Assembly: GCA_905221605.1 (NCBI GenBank)
Contig: CAJNDS010002131.1
Coordinates: 451,001-515,000 of the forward strand
Reading direction: 5' to 3'
DNA from: Symbiodinium natans
Lineage: Eukaryota > Sar > Dinophyceae > Suessiales > Symbiodiniaceae
Length of the DNA stretch: 64,000 bases
Positions 9,165 through 19,642 of this stretch are shown in pieces. The translations under genes and the position numbers were made by a program. Under the pieces are notes generated by a model. It was not told the origin of the DNA, searched no databases, and was given only the letters and a program-made list of their open reading frames with translations. The stretch's first letter is position 1; every line of letters starts with the position of its first letter.

Positions 9165-12100
9165 CTAGCACAGATTCTAATTTTCAGCTGTTTTTGAGGA
9201 GCTACTAGTACCCAAAATTTAACAACAATGGTTCCAAGTACCTCTAAGAAACTGTTTGCAACGCATCTCACAAGGAACGTGCTCAGAATAACCTCCATGG
9301 TGGAGGTTGGCGACTGGCACTCCTCCAAGAACTTAGCCACGTTGAAGGTGATGAAGGGCGTTGCAATCATCAGCCAATAAGCACCCGGAAGGTCGGTACT
9401 CGAAAAATGCTGTGTCAGCTCATCCGCCAACGGCCCTCTCACATGTTGTGCGAATGATGATGAGCTTCCATACCACGAGGAAATGGCCGCAAGAATGCAC
9501 TCTCGGTCTTCGACGGTGCGGCAGTGGACTTCTGAAATGTCAAAGTTGCGCAGCTCATTCACGAGGTGATGCTTGTCATTCAGCGTGCCTCGCAGAACGT
9601 GGAACAACAGATAGCTGGGAAGCATAGTAAGCGCCACGACCACCTGGGAAACTCCACTCCGAGCGTTGAACCGCCACTCGTCAACGATGATGACTATGTA
9701 AAGGCCCAGAACCACGCAGAGGAGCCCGCTTTCGACAAACAAAGGCTTGAGAACAATCCTCCAAGGTAAGCGGGACTGGTCTGGTGAGGCGGCTGCTATA
9801 TGGTTCAGTGGTTTTGCCTTGCTGTTGAAACGGACTGTTCAGAATACAAGCCGTCTTATTGCGCGTACTCGGACGACACTCATGACCTTGACTATGACAA
9901 GCGCTACTTCTGCTTTCAAGACCGTCCTTCCGGAGGGATTGGCTTTGTGGAATGCCGCCATCTCAAAGACGCACCACCTGTATTGCTCGGAGAACTACTC
10001 GCCAGAGAGTGGGCGCAACGACCCAACACTCTAAGACGCGAACCCGAAGCCCCCTGACCGATGCCCAGGATTCCTGAAAGGGCCCTAAACCCCACGGCCC
10101 GAAACCCCAAACCCGACAAAAACCTAAGCATGAAACCCTAGAACGCCACAACCAGGGCGGGGCGCAGTCGGGAGAGGTAAGGGGGACTCCAGAGGATGCG
10201 CAGCTCGGACGCCGCAGCCAGAAATCCGCCCAAGCCGTAGATGCCTTTCTGCATCATGTCAGGGTCGGCCTTTCGGGGCTCTGCCAGCGCTTCTTCTCTT
10301 GCTGGGGTTTAAAGTTTCGGGTTTTGGGGTTTAGGGTTTAGGGTCTAGGTTTCGGGTTGTTTGAGGCTTTGGGGTTTAGGGTATAGGGCTTTTTAAAGTT
10401 TAGGGTTTAGGGTTTAGGGTTTGGGGTTTGGGGTTAGGGTTATGGCTATAGGGGCAATGCTTGTGCATCTGCCTGGTTGATGCACACGGCGTCAAAAAAG
10501 CACATCTCTTCCGGCTCGCCCCGGAATGTTGCCCACGCGGGCATGTAAGGCGTGGACAGGAGCCCACAAACCGAACCGAGAAGAGCACCTTGCTTTGAGG
10601 CTCTCGCGTGTTTCGGGCTCATGCTTACGCGTTTTAGGGCGCGTGGTATAACATGTACAACTTGTACAACAACACACAAAAAGATGGAGAAACAAAAAAA
10701 ATGCAGGCCTGCTTGTTCCAAACCCTGGACCTCCCTGAAACCGTCAACCCTCAACCCTCAACCCTCAACCCTAAACCCTAAACCCTAAACCCCGGCCGAG
10801 TGGCCCATCCACATGGCCGGTTTCGGCGCAATGAAGTACGGAATCTCCTGAAAAAACACGGAAAAACAGGATATCCTGGGGTTCTTTTTGGTTGGTCTTA
10901 CGACAATAAGAGACTCGCACAAGTTTAAGGTTTAGGGTTCAGGGTTTAGGGTTTAGGGCTTAGGGTTTAGGATTTAGGGCTTGGGGTTTAGGGTTTAGGG
11001 TTAAGGGTGTGCATGCTAGGTCGCGCGCTCGGGCGTGGAACGCCCCGGGCCGCGCGCTCGCGTTGCCTTAACCCGGGCACCCGAACTATTCTCAACTAGG
11101 GTTTAGGGTTCACCCCCCAACCCCCCTCAAGCGGGGCTTTTACTTCACTCCAGGAAGCATCTCATCTCACAAGCCCCACCTTAACCTCGACGCCGAGGGC
11201 TCCTGCCCGGGCCGCCCTGAGCAATACATCCTGAATCCTAAGAACAGGCCTAAACCATAAAGACCCCCAACCGTAATTCCTAGACCCCAAAGGCCATGAA
11301 CCGGACATGGTGTGGAGGCCCTTATTAACTTGAAGTGGTTGTTGGGGAGTCGCTGGCTGAAAGCCCCTGTCTGGAAGTCCCTGCTTGGGGTCCCTGCCTG
11401 GGAGGCCCGCGAGGCCCCTGCCTTTGGGAGGGTCCCTGCCTGGTCCAGGAATCCAGCCACCAGGGGCATGGACCCCAAACGGCCTGGGGATTGGGGTTCT
11501 ACAAAAGGTGGTCTGGATACGGCCATCCCTTAGGCCGGAAGCAAGGCCAGGGTCGTTGGCCTGTACAGGACAAGCTGGTGAGGCTTTACCCTCACCTCTC
11601 CGCGACCCGCTCTTTTCGTATGGGCGCTCGGGCTCTGAGCCCTCGGCCAAACCGTTCGGGGTCTGTCACTCGACGGCAGCGACCCCTCACTCTGTTTAGG
11701 ATTTAGGGTTTAGGGTTTAGGGTTTGGGGTTTAGGGTTTAGGGATTAGGGATTAGGGTTTAGGGCTTAGGGTTTAGGGTTTAAGGTTTAGGGTTTAGGGT
11801 TTAGGGTTTAGGGTTTAGGGTTTAGGGTTTAGGGTTTAGGGTTTAGGGTTTAGGGTTTAGGGTTTAGGGTTAGGGTTTAGGGTTTAGGGTTTAGGGGAAT
11901 ACAGATCCCCAGATAGTAGGATTCCCTTACAATAAGGACCCCCCATAAGGTACCCCTAATTTTGGAAACCCCCCCCACTTTATGGCTTTGAGGGTAGCTG
12001 GCGCATTGCGTTTGCCAAGTGACAGGGTTCAGGGATGCGGCCATGTCCCAAACCTCAAACCCTAGGTCATCCCGATAACCCTTAAAAGCCAAAGCCCTTT

Positions 12101-12552
12101 AAGCCCTACAAGCCCTACAAACCCCATGAACCCTATCGATCCAAAAATCCCTAGAACTCTCCAGACCCCGTCTCCAGCGTTGCGTGCAGCGTGGCTCCAA
12201 GAACCATGCCCAACAGCCAGCCGAGAAGGAAGTTGTAGGACCCGAGCTGCACGAGGAGCGCAATGACCTGGCGCTTTGAGCGATTAGGGCTGGGAACACG
12301 GGTTGGGAAACTTCGGTTTCAGGGTCGCTTTTGCGCTTGTGGGGTGCCATTTGGGGTTTAGTGACCCTACACCCCCCGTCCTTTTTTATTATTTTTTGGG
12401 GGGGGGTTTAGGGACGTGCAAGAACTGACTACCCCTTCACCCTTTTTGAGCATCGCCACCTTGCGCCAGCCTGGTGTGTGCCACGTGTGAGACAGGAAGA
12501 TGTCAAGCTTCGACACCTTGTGGGACCTCGTCCAAAGGGATGCTTTCACCGG
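8994..12552 (-). CDS. TIR-like multi-pass membrane protein, multi-exon, 5' end incomplete
   Basis: Eight exons in phase: 12460-12552, 12160-12267, 10797-10847, 10461-10592, 10166-10278, 9927-9977, 9212-9758, 8994-9164; total 1266 nt including the TAG stop. The order of motifs matches a large dinoflagellate family I know by pattern: KLDIFLSHTWHTPGW (first strand of a TIR-like fold), a hydrophobic helix (YNFLLGWLLGMVLGATL), CFFDAVCINQAD, GIYGLGGFLAAASELRILW, then SRLWCVFEMAAFHKANPSGR across a splice, and a C-terminal half with several membrane segments (SGLLCVVLGLYIVIIV; LLIWVLLAGALMCIFGL). The TIR label is inference from these motifs; enzymatic (NADase) activity is not shown. Donors are GT, GC and GA. 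Earlier 5' exons probably lie above 12560 but were not found. Confidence 0.72.
9212..9758 (-). CDS. TIR-like membrane protein, large membrane-domain exon
   Basis: 182 codons: IVLKPLFVESGLLCVVLGLY, a further hydrophobic stretch, the soluble segment LRNFDISEVHCRTVEDRECI, and another helix pair near the end. It ends at a GT donor GTACTAG. Confidence 0.7.
9927..9977 (-). CDS. TIR-like membrane protein, exon WCVFEMAAF
   Basis: Acceptor AATACAG; WCVFEMAAFHKANPSGR. GA donor (GGAAG then GACGG); the following exon opens with GAT after GGAG. An overlapping plus-strand frame of 85 codons is considered a shadow because only the minus frame matches the family. Confidence 0.65.
10166..10278 (-). CDS. TIR-like membrane protein, exon with LWSPPYLSR motif
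   Basis: PRKADPDMMQKGIYGLGGFL then ASELRILWSPPYLSRL. GC donor CGACT then GCGCCC leaves CT, which with G of the next exon restores Leu in SRLWCVFE. Confidence 0.68.
10318..10440 (+). repeat. Mixed TTTAGGG/TTTGGGG array
   Basis: Degenerate heptamers filling the intron between the CINQ exon and the next exon of the TIR-like gene. Confidence 0.8.
10461..10592 (-). CDS. TIR-like membrane protein, CINQ-motif exon
   Basis: QGALLGSVCGLLSTPYMPAW then EEMCFFDAVCINQADAQ. The CINQ box is the family hallmark. The 3' limit could be 3-9 bases shorter, since three donors keep the frame. Confidence 0.6.
10797..10847 (-). CDS. TIR-like membrane protein, 51-nt exon
   Basis: Strong acceptor TTTTTTCAG; EIPYFIAPKPAMWMGHS; GC donor. 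It is separated from the previous exon by about 1.3 kb of arrays and non-coding DNA. Confidence 0.55.
10925..11690. other. No gene recognised; decayed repeats and GC-rich sequence
   Basis: Heptamer remnants at 10925-11010, then a stretch with an internal CTGCCTGG-type quasi-repeat (11370-11450). Overlapping frames exist on both strands, but none has supporting signals. Confidence 0.5.
11694..11897 (+). repeat. TTTAGGG array
   Basis: About 29 heptamers with ATTAGGG and TTAAGG variants, in the intron between the first membrane-helix exon and the 51-nt exon of the TIR-like gene. Confidence 0.96.
11905..11975. repeat. Dispersed repeat, AAGGACCCCAATAAGGTACCCC family
   Basis: TAGTAGGATTCCCTT followed by a GGACCCC...AAGGTACCCC core. 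Recognisable relatives occur near 30740, 31900, 36510/36700 (split by a CCCTAAA array), 40740 and 43140, and inverted near 48940. Confidence 0.65.
12160..12267 (-). CDS. TIR-like membrane protein, first membrane-helix exon
   Basis: Reads VIALLVQLGSYNFLLGWLLG and on to ETGSG: 36 codons, acceptor GCGCCAG. The donor appears to be GA (TCTGGA then GAGTTC), and the same GAG opens the next exon. Confidence 0.6.
12460..12552 (-). CDS. TIR-like membrane protein, exon with DIFLSHTW motif
   Basis: 31 codons, PVKASLWTRSHKV then SKLDIFLSHTWHTPGWRK. Donor AAG then GTGGCG. Phase 0 at both ends. The acceptor CAAGAG is inferred. Confidence 0.6.
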
Positions 12553-12564
12553 CTCTTGAAGATC

Positions 12565-13340
12565 CTTGGTGCGAGTTTAACTAGGGTTTAGGGTTTCGGG
12601 TTTAGGCCGGTTAGGGTTTAGGAAGTAGGGCTCAGGCCTGAGGGTTTGGTGAAGGTTTCGGACTGCGCTCCTGGCTTTTAAAGGTAAGCAAGGCTCTGAA
12701 CTACCTGTGAACCTCCTTTGGCGCTACCTACTATGCAAAAAACAAATGCAAGGGCAGCCAAGGATCAATGGGAGAGTTCACCCAAAGCTTCCCAAGGTTT
12801 CGCAAGGAGGCTCGCAATGGAATCCCTCGTAGCAGGTCTTTCTCAAGAACGAAGTTCTCCAGGCGCTCGCTGCAACGCGTCGAGCGTGAGGCCCTCCCAG
12901 TATCTTCGCCACAGACGGGATCGCAGGAGCCACCATCAGAGGCCTCTCTACATTCGGGTTTAGAACGGCAATTGCGCTCAAAAACCCAAAGAAGTTCTTA
13001 AGCCACATCCTTTACCAGAACGTTTCTGAACTCGAAACACCCTGTTTTGTCAAAGTTCCAACGTCTTAACTTGAGAGAAGCTTCGGGTCCAGAGCCCGCA
13101 TAGCTGGGCATGTCTGTAGGCAGATCGGGTATATCATGGGCACCACGTCCGGCACACACCTGGACAGCTTGACAACACTACCAACTGAGGCTGGGCTTGA
13201 AGATTTCAGGTTTGAGTCTTCGATCCTCTCACAGAGGGAAGGTCCAAAAAACACGACGATGCTTGTGCCTGAGTTAAAGAAGAAGGGTAGCCCCTTCCTG
13301 CTGGTTCTCAAAGAGGCACCTCCTGAACTTCGGGTGGGGC
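12565..13340. other. Possible exon remnants, not resolved
   Basis: On the minus strand the frame WLKNFFGFLSAIAVLNPNVE looks protein-like, and a neighbouring frame continues in another phase. No consistent splice set was found. The segment may be a decayed gene fragment. Confidence 0.3.
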
Positions 13341-13344
13341 GTCA

Positions 13345-14019
13345 TCAGCTTTGCAGCAGCTGCGGCTGTTTCCCATTGCGGAGGCCCCCTAAACGTGCAA
13401 AGCAGACCAGGGGGGCTTTCAACTGCATGAACACGTGCAGGCAACCGCTGCAAGAACCTGCGAGCCAAACTAAGGCCATCCTGACATGGCGCACAACATG
13501 CTGGCAGTTTATACATCGCTGACAGAAAGAAACACCCCACGTCTGCAAGTCTTCCTGACCCTGCTGCAGTTCTTTCCACAGTATCTTTGGACGGGAGTAT
13601 CCTCCTAACCGATTGAAAGCATGGTATTTCTTGCGAGTCCACTTCTGTCCAATCTGTCCAGGACGTGGTTGTGGCTTTGCCACCACTTCCTTTCGATTTG
13701 GGGTTTGCCTCTGAGTCCTGGACCCAAGTGCCTGAGCTGAACGACGATAAAAAGGAGAATCCATCGAACGGAAACCCTCGACCAGCTCACGGCGACCCAT
13801 GATAGTGGCACAATACACAAGGAGGCTGTCGAGGAAGAAGGGACGCCTCTTCCACTGCCAAGCTGCGGGATGAGAGTGCCCCATTTCAGGTATACGAGCT
13901 CGCGAGGTCACTGAAATGCATGTGGGCTGGTTTGACTTGTGCCCATAAAAATTGAGCACCGTTTTAGCAGGTCCGGTCTGCGTCAAAAACCCAAAAGACC
14001 AAGAAAAAAAACGGTACAT
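13345..14019 (-). CDS. Hypothetical protein ORF
   Basis: A 224-codon open frame starting MYRFFSWSFGFLTQTG, Lys/Arg-rich in the middle (QTPNRKEVVAKPQPRPGQIG) with a Cys-rich part near SFCQRCINCQHVV. No family recognised. Composition is less GC-rich than the exons nearby, so it may belong to a mobile element, or it may be non-coding. Confidence 0.3.
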   Translation of the reverse strand: MYRFFSWSFGFLTQTGPAKTVLNFYGHKSNQPTCISVTSRARIPEMGHSHPAAWQWKRRPFFLDSLLVYCATIMGRRELVEGFRSMDSPFYRRSAQALGSRTQRQTPNRKEVVAKPQPRPGQIGQKWTRKKYHAFNRLGGYSRPKILWKELQQGQEDLQTWGVSFCQRCINCQHVVRHVRMALVWLAGSCSGCLHVFMQLKAPLVCFARLGGLRNGKQPQLLQS

Positions 14020-14309
14020 TGCCAGATTTGCGATTTAGGGGGTTTAGCGTGTTTAGATATTTCAACATTGAAAGGCTTGGCAGTCCTGTCGGTGGCTCTT
14101 TTTTCGCGAACTGCTGCCTCAAGGTTCCGGTGTTGGCAGTCACCGAGTGACCGAGCGCGGGGTGGGAGGGGTGTGGGTGGGTTGTGGTGACTCGAGACGG
14201 TATTGTTTTCGGTTGGCCGTGCGTTTAGATTCTCAATGTTTTGGTTTTGGTAAAGTTTGGTGATTGTGAGGGAGGTGTTCGTTCTGGTTTTTGTTCTCCG
14301 TTTTGAGCA

Positions 14310-14600
14310 GAAACACCGGTGTTCGTTCCGGGTTTTGGTGTTCGTCTGGTGCTCGTTCTCATGGTGTTCGTTTGGTGCTCGTTCTCGGTTGGTGTTCGTT
14401 TGGTGCTTGTTCTACAAAGCGGTAAGTAAGAAGGAGAACGAACACCAAACGAACACCAGGAGAACGAACACCAAACGAACACCAAATGAGAATACCAAAT
14501 GAGAACGAACACCAAGCGAACATCACCTAGAACGAGCACCAAACGAACACCAAGAACGAACACCCAGGAGAACGAACACCAGAACGAACACCAGCCCCCG
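14310..14600. repeat. Long inverted repeat of GTTCGTTTGGT-type units
   Basis: The left arm (14310-14413) is tandem GTGTTCGTTTGGTGCTC units; the right arm (14433-14600) is tandem GAGAACGAACACCAAAC units, the reverse complement. About 20 bases separate the arms, so the DNA or RNA could fold into a long hairpin. Confidence 0.85.
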
Positions 14601-14644
14601 CGCTTGCCAAAAAACACAAAAACAAAACATAATTTCAACAATTC

Positions 14645-16640
14645 ATGTCCGCGCTGAGTTGCCTGGCAAAGCCCTGGGTCACCTCATGTCACCACATCAT
14701 CAATCACCCAAGTATAAACCTTCCCGGCCAAACTACGAGCAACTGGCAACCGTCGTATGACCATGAGGGGTCCTTTTACAATTTCCTTGCTGAAAGCAAT
14801 GCCTTTTGGGGCCCGCCTGAGATCAGTGGGTGATGTCTTTGGGCTGGGCCCCTGGGCATGACATCTCAAACAAAAAAGCTCTTTGTGCATTGCCGAAAAA
14901 CCCAACTCGGCAGCCCTTTGTTCGTTTGGCGAAAAACTAGGCCCCAAAATGCCGCATTGCGTTTTCCGACACATGCAAGGGAGCCCCTTCATGGACAACA
15001 TCGTTTTCAGTGACCTCGCGAGCTCGCAATGTTTTTGGCTCGCTTTCGCCATCGTCTTGTAGTCTTCCATTGGGCGGAGATCAATCTCCCTTTTTTCTTC
15101 TGGGCGAGTTCGCATTTTGCAGGGAAATGCAGGCCAGCGCCGATTGGTGAAACAGCTCTCCCCCCAACAACCTGCCCCAGCCACGTTGTTGTGGAAAGCA
15201 ATGCCATTGATTGCTCAAAACCAACGTGTCGTTTGTTCACTCAAGCAAAATTCTGCAAAGGTCAAACGATTGTGAACCAAATCAGTCGGTTCCTCATCGG
15301 GCTGACATTTAGGGGGAAACAAACCAGTCCTTAAACTAGCGACAGTGGCAGCGCAGACCACAGATTTCAGAAGACACAACAGTCGAGCAGGCAATATGTC
15401 AAGCTGCGCAAATCGTTCACGTTTGCCACAGACTCAGTTGCGGAGCCATTCATGAATGCTTCGCTTTGCATGAGCTCTTTATGAAAACTTTCGCTCTGGC
15501 ACCTTCTCCCTGCAACACACAGTCTTCTGATTCTTGCATATTCTTGAATGCACAAATCACGACGCACGCAAAAAAACTAAACGAATTTACAAGACTGCGC
15601 TTTATAGGCTCCGAGCTGATTCTTCCAAAGTCGACTGAGCGCGGCTGCCATCGTCCTGGCCTCAGCGCAGGTTTTTCAACAGGTATACGCAAGGTTTGCA
15701 GGTTTAAAAGATGCACAGTCTTCAAAATCCTAGCGCACAGGAAAAGTCCTTACACAACAACGCTGGCCTGATGATTCTGCAACTATTGATGGACGAATTC
15801 TACGGAGAAAGTACACTAACGCGCAATCTTAAAATTCCGCAGCAAACTCAAAGTCTCAACACGCAACACTGGATTACATTCTGAAGATACGATAACTGGT
15901 CCGCAGCACGCGCAATGCCTCACATGAAACAATATTCGACGTGTGATTGCAAACGCACAACCATCGCACGATCTCTACTTTACCAAGGACCTTTTTGGGA
16001 ACGGGCTATTCCAGCAGGCGGATGACCAAGTTAAACATGTGTTCCACGCACCGCCAGGCACGTCGGACGCTTTAAATTGAAACGCCGGCACCTTTCTCCG
16101 TCTAAACTCTCCGACAGTCCACAGAAGAAGATAAAACAGAGCGACCCACATCCGAAGAAACAGCGGCATTCCACTGCCAAGCCCAGCGCAGTTCGGCTGA
16201 GCAAAGAAAGCCTTAAGGGAGTGAAGAGCAAAAACGATCAAAGAGCTCGCAAAACCTGCTGCGCAGCTGCAGTACGTTAACAAGCACTATGGCGGGTTCA
16301 AGTGTTCACACACAGCTGCAGTCAAGTTGACGTGAAGCTGTACAAAAGCAAGATCAAACGACATGCAATTGCTACGTCGCTGCACCACATGCTCAAGATA
16401 AATCCTTGATCTGGACAAACTCACAAGTGCCACCTGCGCACAAGGACGAGCGATCTTGCCTGTTGAACCTTTCTCGCAAAGTCTGCGCCTTGGCTCAAAG
16501 TTGAAATTTAGACAGACCGTTCCTACACGTTAGTGCTTTTTTTTTTTTTGGACTGGCGCCTCTTTACTACATCAGTAGCACAGTAGGCCGGTCTTGTTGG
16601 GCTCGACGTAAAGGGTGAAACAGAGTCAGCGCACACAACC
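14645..16640. other. No gene recognised
   Basis: Unique-looking, moderate-GC sequence without telomere-like units. Short frames on both strands lack family motifs. A poly-T tract lies at about 16540. Confidence 0.45.
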
Positions 16641-16979
16641 CGCCAGACACAACACGAAACCACCAAAGAACAGACACCGAAGAAACAAAGCGAGCAATCG
16701 CGCTAAACTACTAGGTACCCCACGGACTCAGTACTCGAGGTCGTCAATGAAGTCCCGGTGCACAAGGAAGCACAGAGCTTGTGGGGGATTCGCAAAATGC
16801 GACATTGCCAGATTCACAAAATCACCATCATGTAGCCACTGGTGCGACAGCGGTTAGTCAAACCGAGGTCATCAGACGAGGTTCGGATCGCTTAATCGTT
16901 GTCAAGGAAAGACAGCCGACACTCAATGGCGAAAGGATGTTGCAAGTCAGACTCCCAAGGGGGGATGAAAGATGTGCAT

Positions 16980-18450
16980 ATGCCCCATGGTGGTCAGCCA
17001 GTGGGGACTTAACAGCAAGAACAATCCAGGCAAGACCGGCCCAGGGCACTCCATGGTGGTCAGCCAGTGGAGTAGCTCCGAGCACAGGGTTCACCAGTCA
17101 ACCTGGCGCACAAGTGCCCACCCTCAAAGGTGCCCGCGCACGGCCAGAGGGGGGGGCGAGAGTAGCAGCAGCTACCGATTACCTGGCGCACAAGGGCCCA
17201 CCCTCAGAGGTGCCCGCGCACGGTCAGAGGGGGGGCGAGAGTAGCAGCAGCTACCGATTCCACGGGGAGAGTCCACGGCGAGTTACCAAACCCTTAACGC
17301 CACAGGGTTTATAATGACACCGAGGGACCTCCCAGTCCAGGCATCTCACACAAGGCTACGCCACTTTGGCGCTGGCCTGCGCATCGGCACGCATCAGGTC
17401 CCTTCACCCAAACCCGCGAGGTACGTCGGTAAGGAGATGGGAGGGCTCACATCACCATCATGCAGCCACCAATGCGAATACATTCAGCACCAGCCAAGGC
17501 CGTTCACGAGAAGGTTCACAGTTTCGCCATCACAGGTGGAGCAAAGTCGCGCCTCAGCACGGAACGTTGTAGGTGTCAACCTTCGTGTTCCGAAGTATAA
17601 AGTTGCCCCATGGTGGTCAGCCAGTGGGGACTTAACGGCAAGAACAAAGGGGTAGGACCAGCCCAGAGTACTCCATGGTGGTCAGCCAGTGGAGCCTCTC
17701 CGAGCACAAAGCGCAACGTTCTTTTGACTTACAAGAGCTCGTCGCCGGCCAAAGCAGGCTTGACTGCTTCGTTCCACTCAGAGCCATCAGGTAAACCAAA
17801 GCAGGCGGGGACCCCACCTGCCCCGCAGAAGGCGGGAGAGTCCCCCAGTCGAAACTTCGCACTCAAGGCCAAGCAACTATCTCCTTGCCCGGTGAGGGTT
17901 GAGGGTTCAATACCCAGAATCAGACCGTCCATGCCCAAACTGACAGACGTCGGCGAGGAGATGTGAGGGCTCACATCACGCTTGGCCACCTACCGATGGG
18001 GAGGTAGTCATGTATGGCTGCTTTGACGCAAGCAGAGATGACACCAAGCAGGCAGGGAAGTGGAAACCTGATCTCCGCATAGGAGTGTCCACAACCCGGA
18101 AGCAGCATCCCCCAGCTGGTCTCTTCCAATAGGCATGACGTCGTTGTACGCCAAGGCGAGAGATGGTCAATCCTCTAGTCCGAGGGGTTCACACTTGATC
18201 GTAGCACATAGAAGCAGGCAACCTGCCCACCTAGAGGGGGCAGAGGAAAGGAAGATTGGCCGGTTTGCCGATGACAGGTGCAGGCAATGAGCACACAGAA
18301 GACAAGCACGATCCAATCGTGGCATGGACCACGAGAGGGTTCCAAACCAAGAATATCCCGAGGTAGTCTTGCGGCATGTATCGGCGAGGAGATGTAAGGG
18401 CTCACATCACGCCAGGAGCATGCCATGAAAAGACTCAATGGCGCGTTCAT
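16980..18450. repeat. Repeat cluster upstream of the retroelement
   Basis: CCATGGTGGTCAGCCAGTGG occurs four times (about 16984, 17051, 17608, 17672). A unit of about 80 bases (CCTGGCGCACAAG... to ...AGCAGCTACCGATT) is tandemly duplicated at 17100-17260. AGGAGATGTGAGGGCTCACA-type motifs recur near 17435, 17955 and 18385. Probably remnants of another mobile element; no coding frame stands out. Confidence 0.65.
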
Positions 18451-18527
18451 GGCGTCAGTAGGAGCCCTCAGATGACAGCTTGCTGTCCATTGCCAGGCGC
18501 CCTCCCAGTCCGGACGCCAAGAGCGAT

Positions 18528-18905
18528 CGTGAAAAACCGAAGGTCCCTCTGGTACCTTTTCCCTTGAAAGCACGAACCCTGACCTCTCACACAAGTGCGG
18601 ACAACTCTCTCTTTTTCACAGTCAGAGCCACTTGAGCCAAGCCAAGTCACGAAGTGCACAAACTAAACGAATTCTCTCTTGTGAGCTTAAACTCAGCTTC
18701 AGAACGAAGTTCCTACACACTGCACACTCACTTTAAATAGCGTATTGGGCAAAAACACACTCGTATGATTTCCTTGGAAATCAACGAGGCATAAACCATC
18801 GAGGATGGGATCACACGGATTCCCAATCACTCCGAAGCAAAACAAACCTATACAAGCTGATCCAAAACATGACAAAAACATCACTGATCAGCCACAATCT
18901 TCCAC
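18528..18905 (-). repeat. 3' LTR of the retroelement
   Basis: Starts CGTGAAAAACC and ends CTTCCAC on the plus strand, so it has GTG...CAC termini. A G-rich run (GCGGGGGG on the minus strand at 18905-18912) beside its inner edge could serve as the polypurine tract. Confidence 0.85.
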
Positions 18906-19109
18906 CCCCCGCATTTTGCTGAGGGTTCATGTCAAAGATCTGAAGTCCAAGCCCAGCTCGGCACTTCAACACTAAGGGGATGCCCTGGCCACATTCCCTT
19001 GGTGCGTACTCGCCACCAAACGAAACAAACAACACACCAGTCGATCTCTGACATCAAACTTAAAACTCATGCAAGATCCCACCATCAGGCAGGTTGTCCT
19101 GGGTCCACA

Positions 19110-19255
19110 TCACTGGTAACCCAAGAGTTCGTTGTCCAAACACGTGAAAAACGAATTAAACTTGCATCCACCTGCACTGGGGCAGGGTTGTCTTGGAACG
19201 AATCCAAGAGTTCGTGGTGACAAACACGTGAAAACGAATTAATGCAAGCTTCAGA
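19110..19255. repeat. Duplicated AGAGTTCGT...ACACGTGAAAA segment in the retroelement
   Basis: Two copies about 80 bases apart (19117-19165 and 19200-19245) share CAAGAGTTCGT and ACACGTGAAAA-ACGAATTAA. The second motif resembles the LTR outer end, so this may be an LTR-derived duplication in the 3' untranslated part. Confidence 0.5.
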
Positions 19256-19642
19256 TGTTTCCCACTCAGCACTCGACCTTGTCGTGGTACTCCTCCTCAG
19301 TCTCGCATCTTCCAGGTCACCAAACTCACCAACTAGCATCGGCTAGCTGATCCTTCAGGAAAAGATTGGCTTCATAGTTTCGCTTCTTCCAGCGTACCAT
19401 CAGCCAAAAACGTCTTCAGAGGTGGCAATCAGACGCCTTGCAGAAGGGGCTATAGAGTCCCTCGTTGAGTTTCATCATCATTTTGCCTCCTCTTTGCAAA
19501 CTTCTCATGCACTGAAACAAGGGCTCACACTAACCAGAAAAATCGCGGGCGCTCCATGGCGGCAACGCGGCCATGGCTTCCAAAAAAATGGCTGCGGGTT
19601 TCACTCACCCACCCAACCACTGAGATCACTTAGCATCTCAGT

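Noticed and set aside
9800-10057. 85-codon plus-strand ORF
   Set aside because: Open by chance opposite the WCVFEMAAF exon; only the minus strand matches a family and joins neighbours in phase.
11162-11706. Overlapping ORFs of 100-160 codons on both strands
   Set aside because: Built from quasi-repeats (CTGCCTGG units) with no preferred frame or splice context.
18620-18650. Spliced-leader-like TTGGCTCAAG on the minus strand
   Set aside because: It lies inside the LTR, the other LTR has a different sequence there (TTGACTCAAG), and the rest of the leader is missing.
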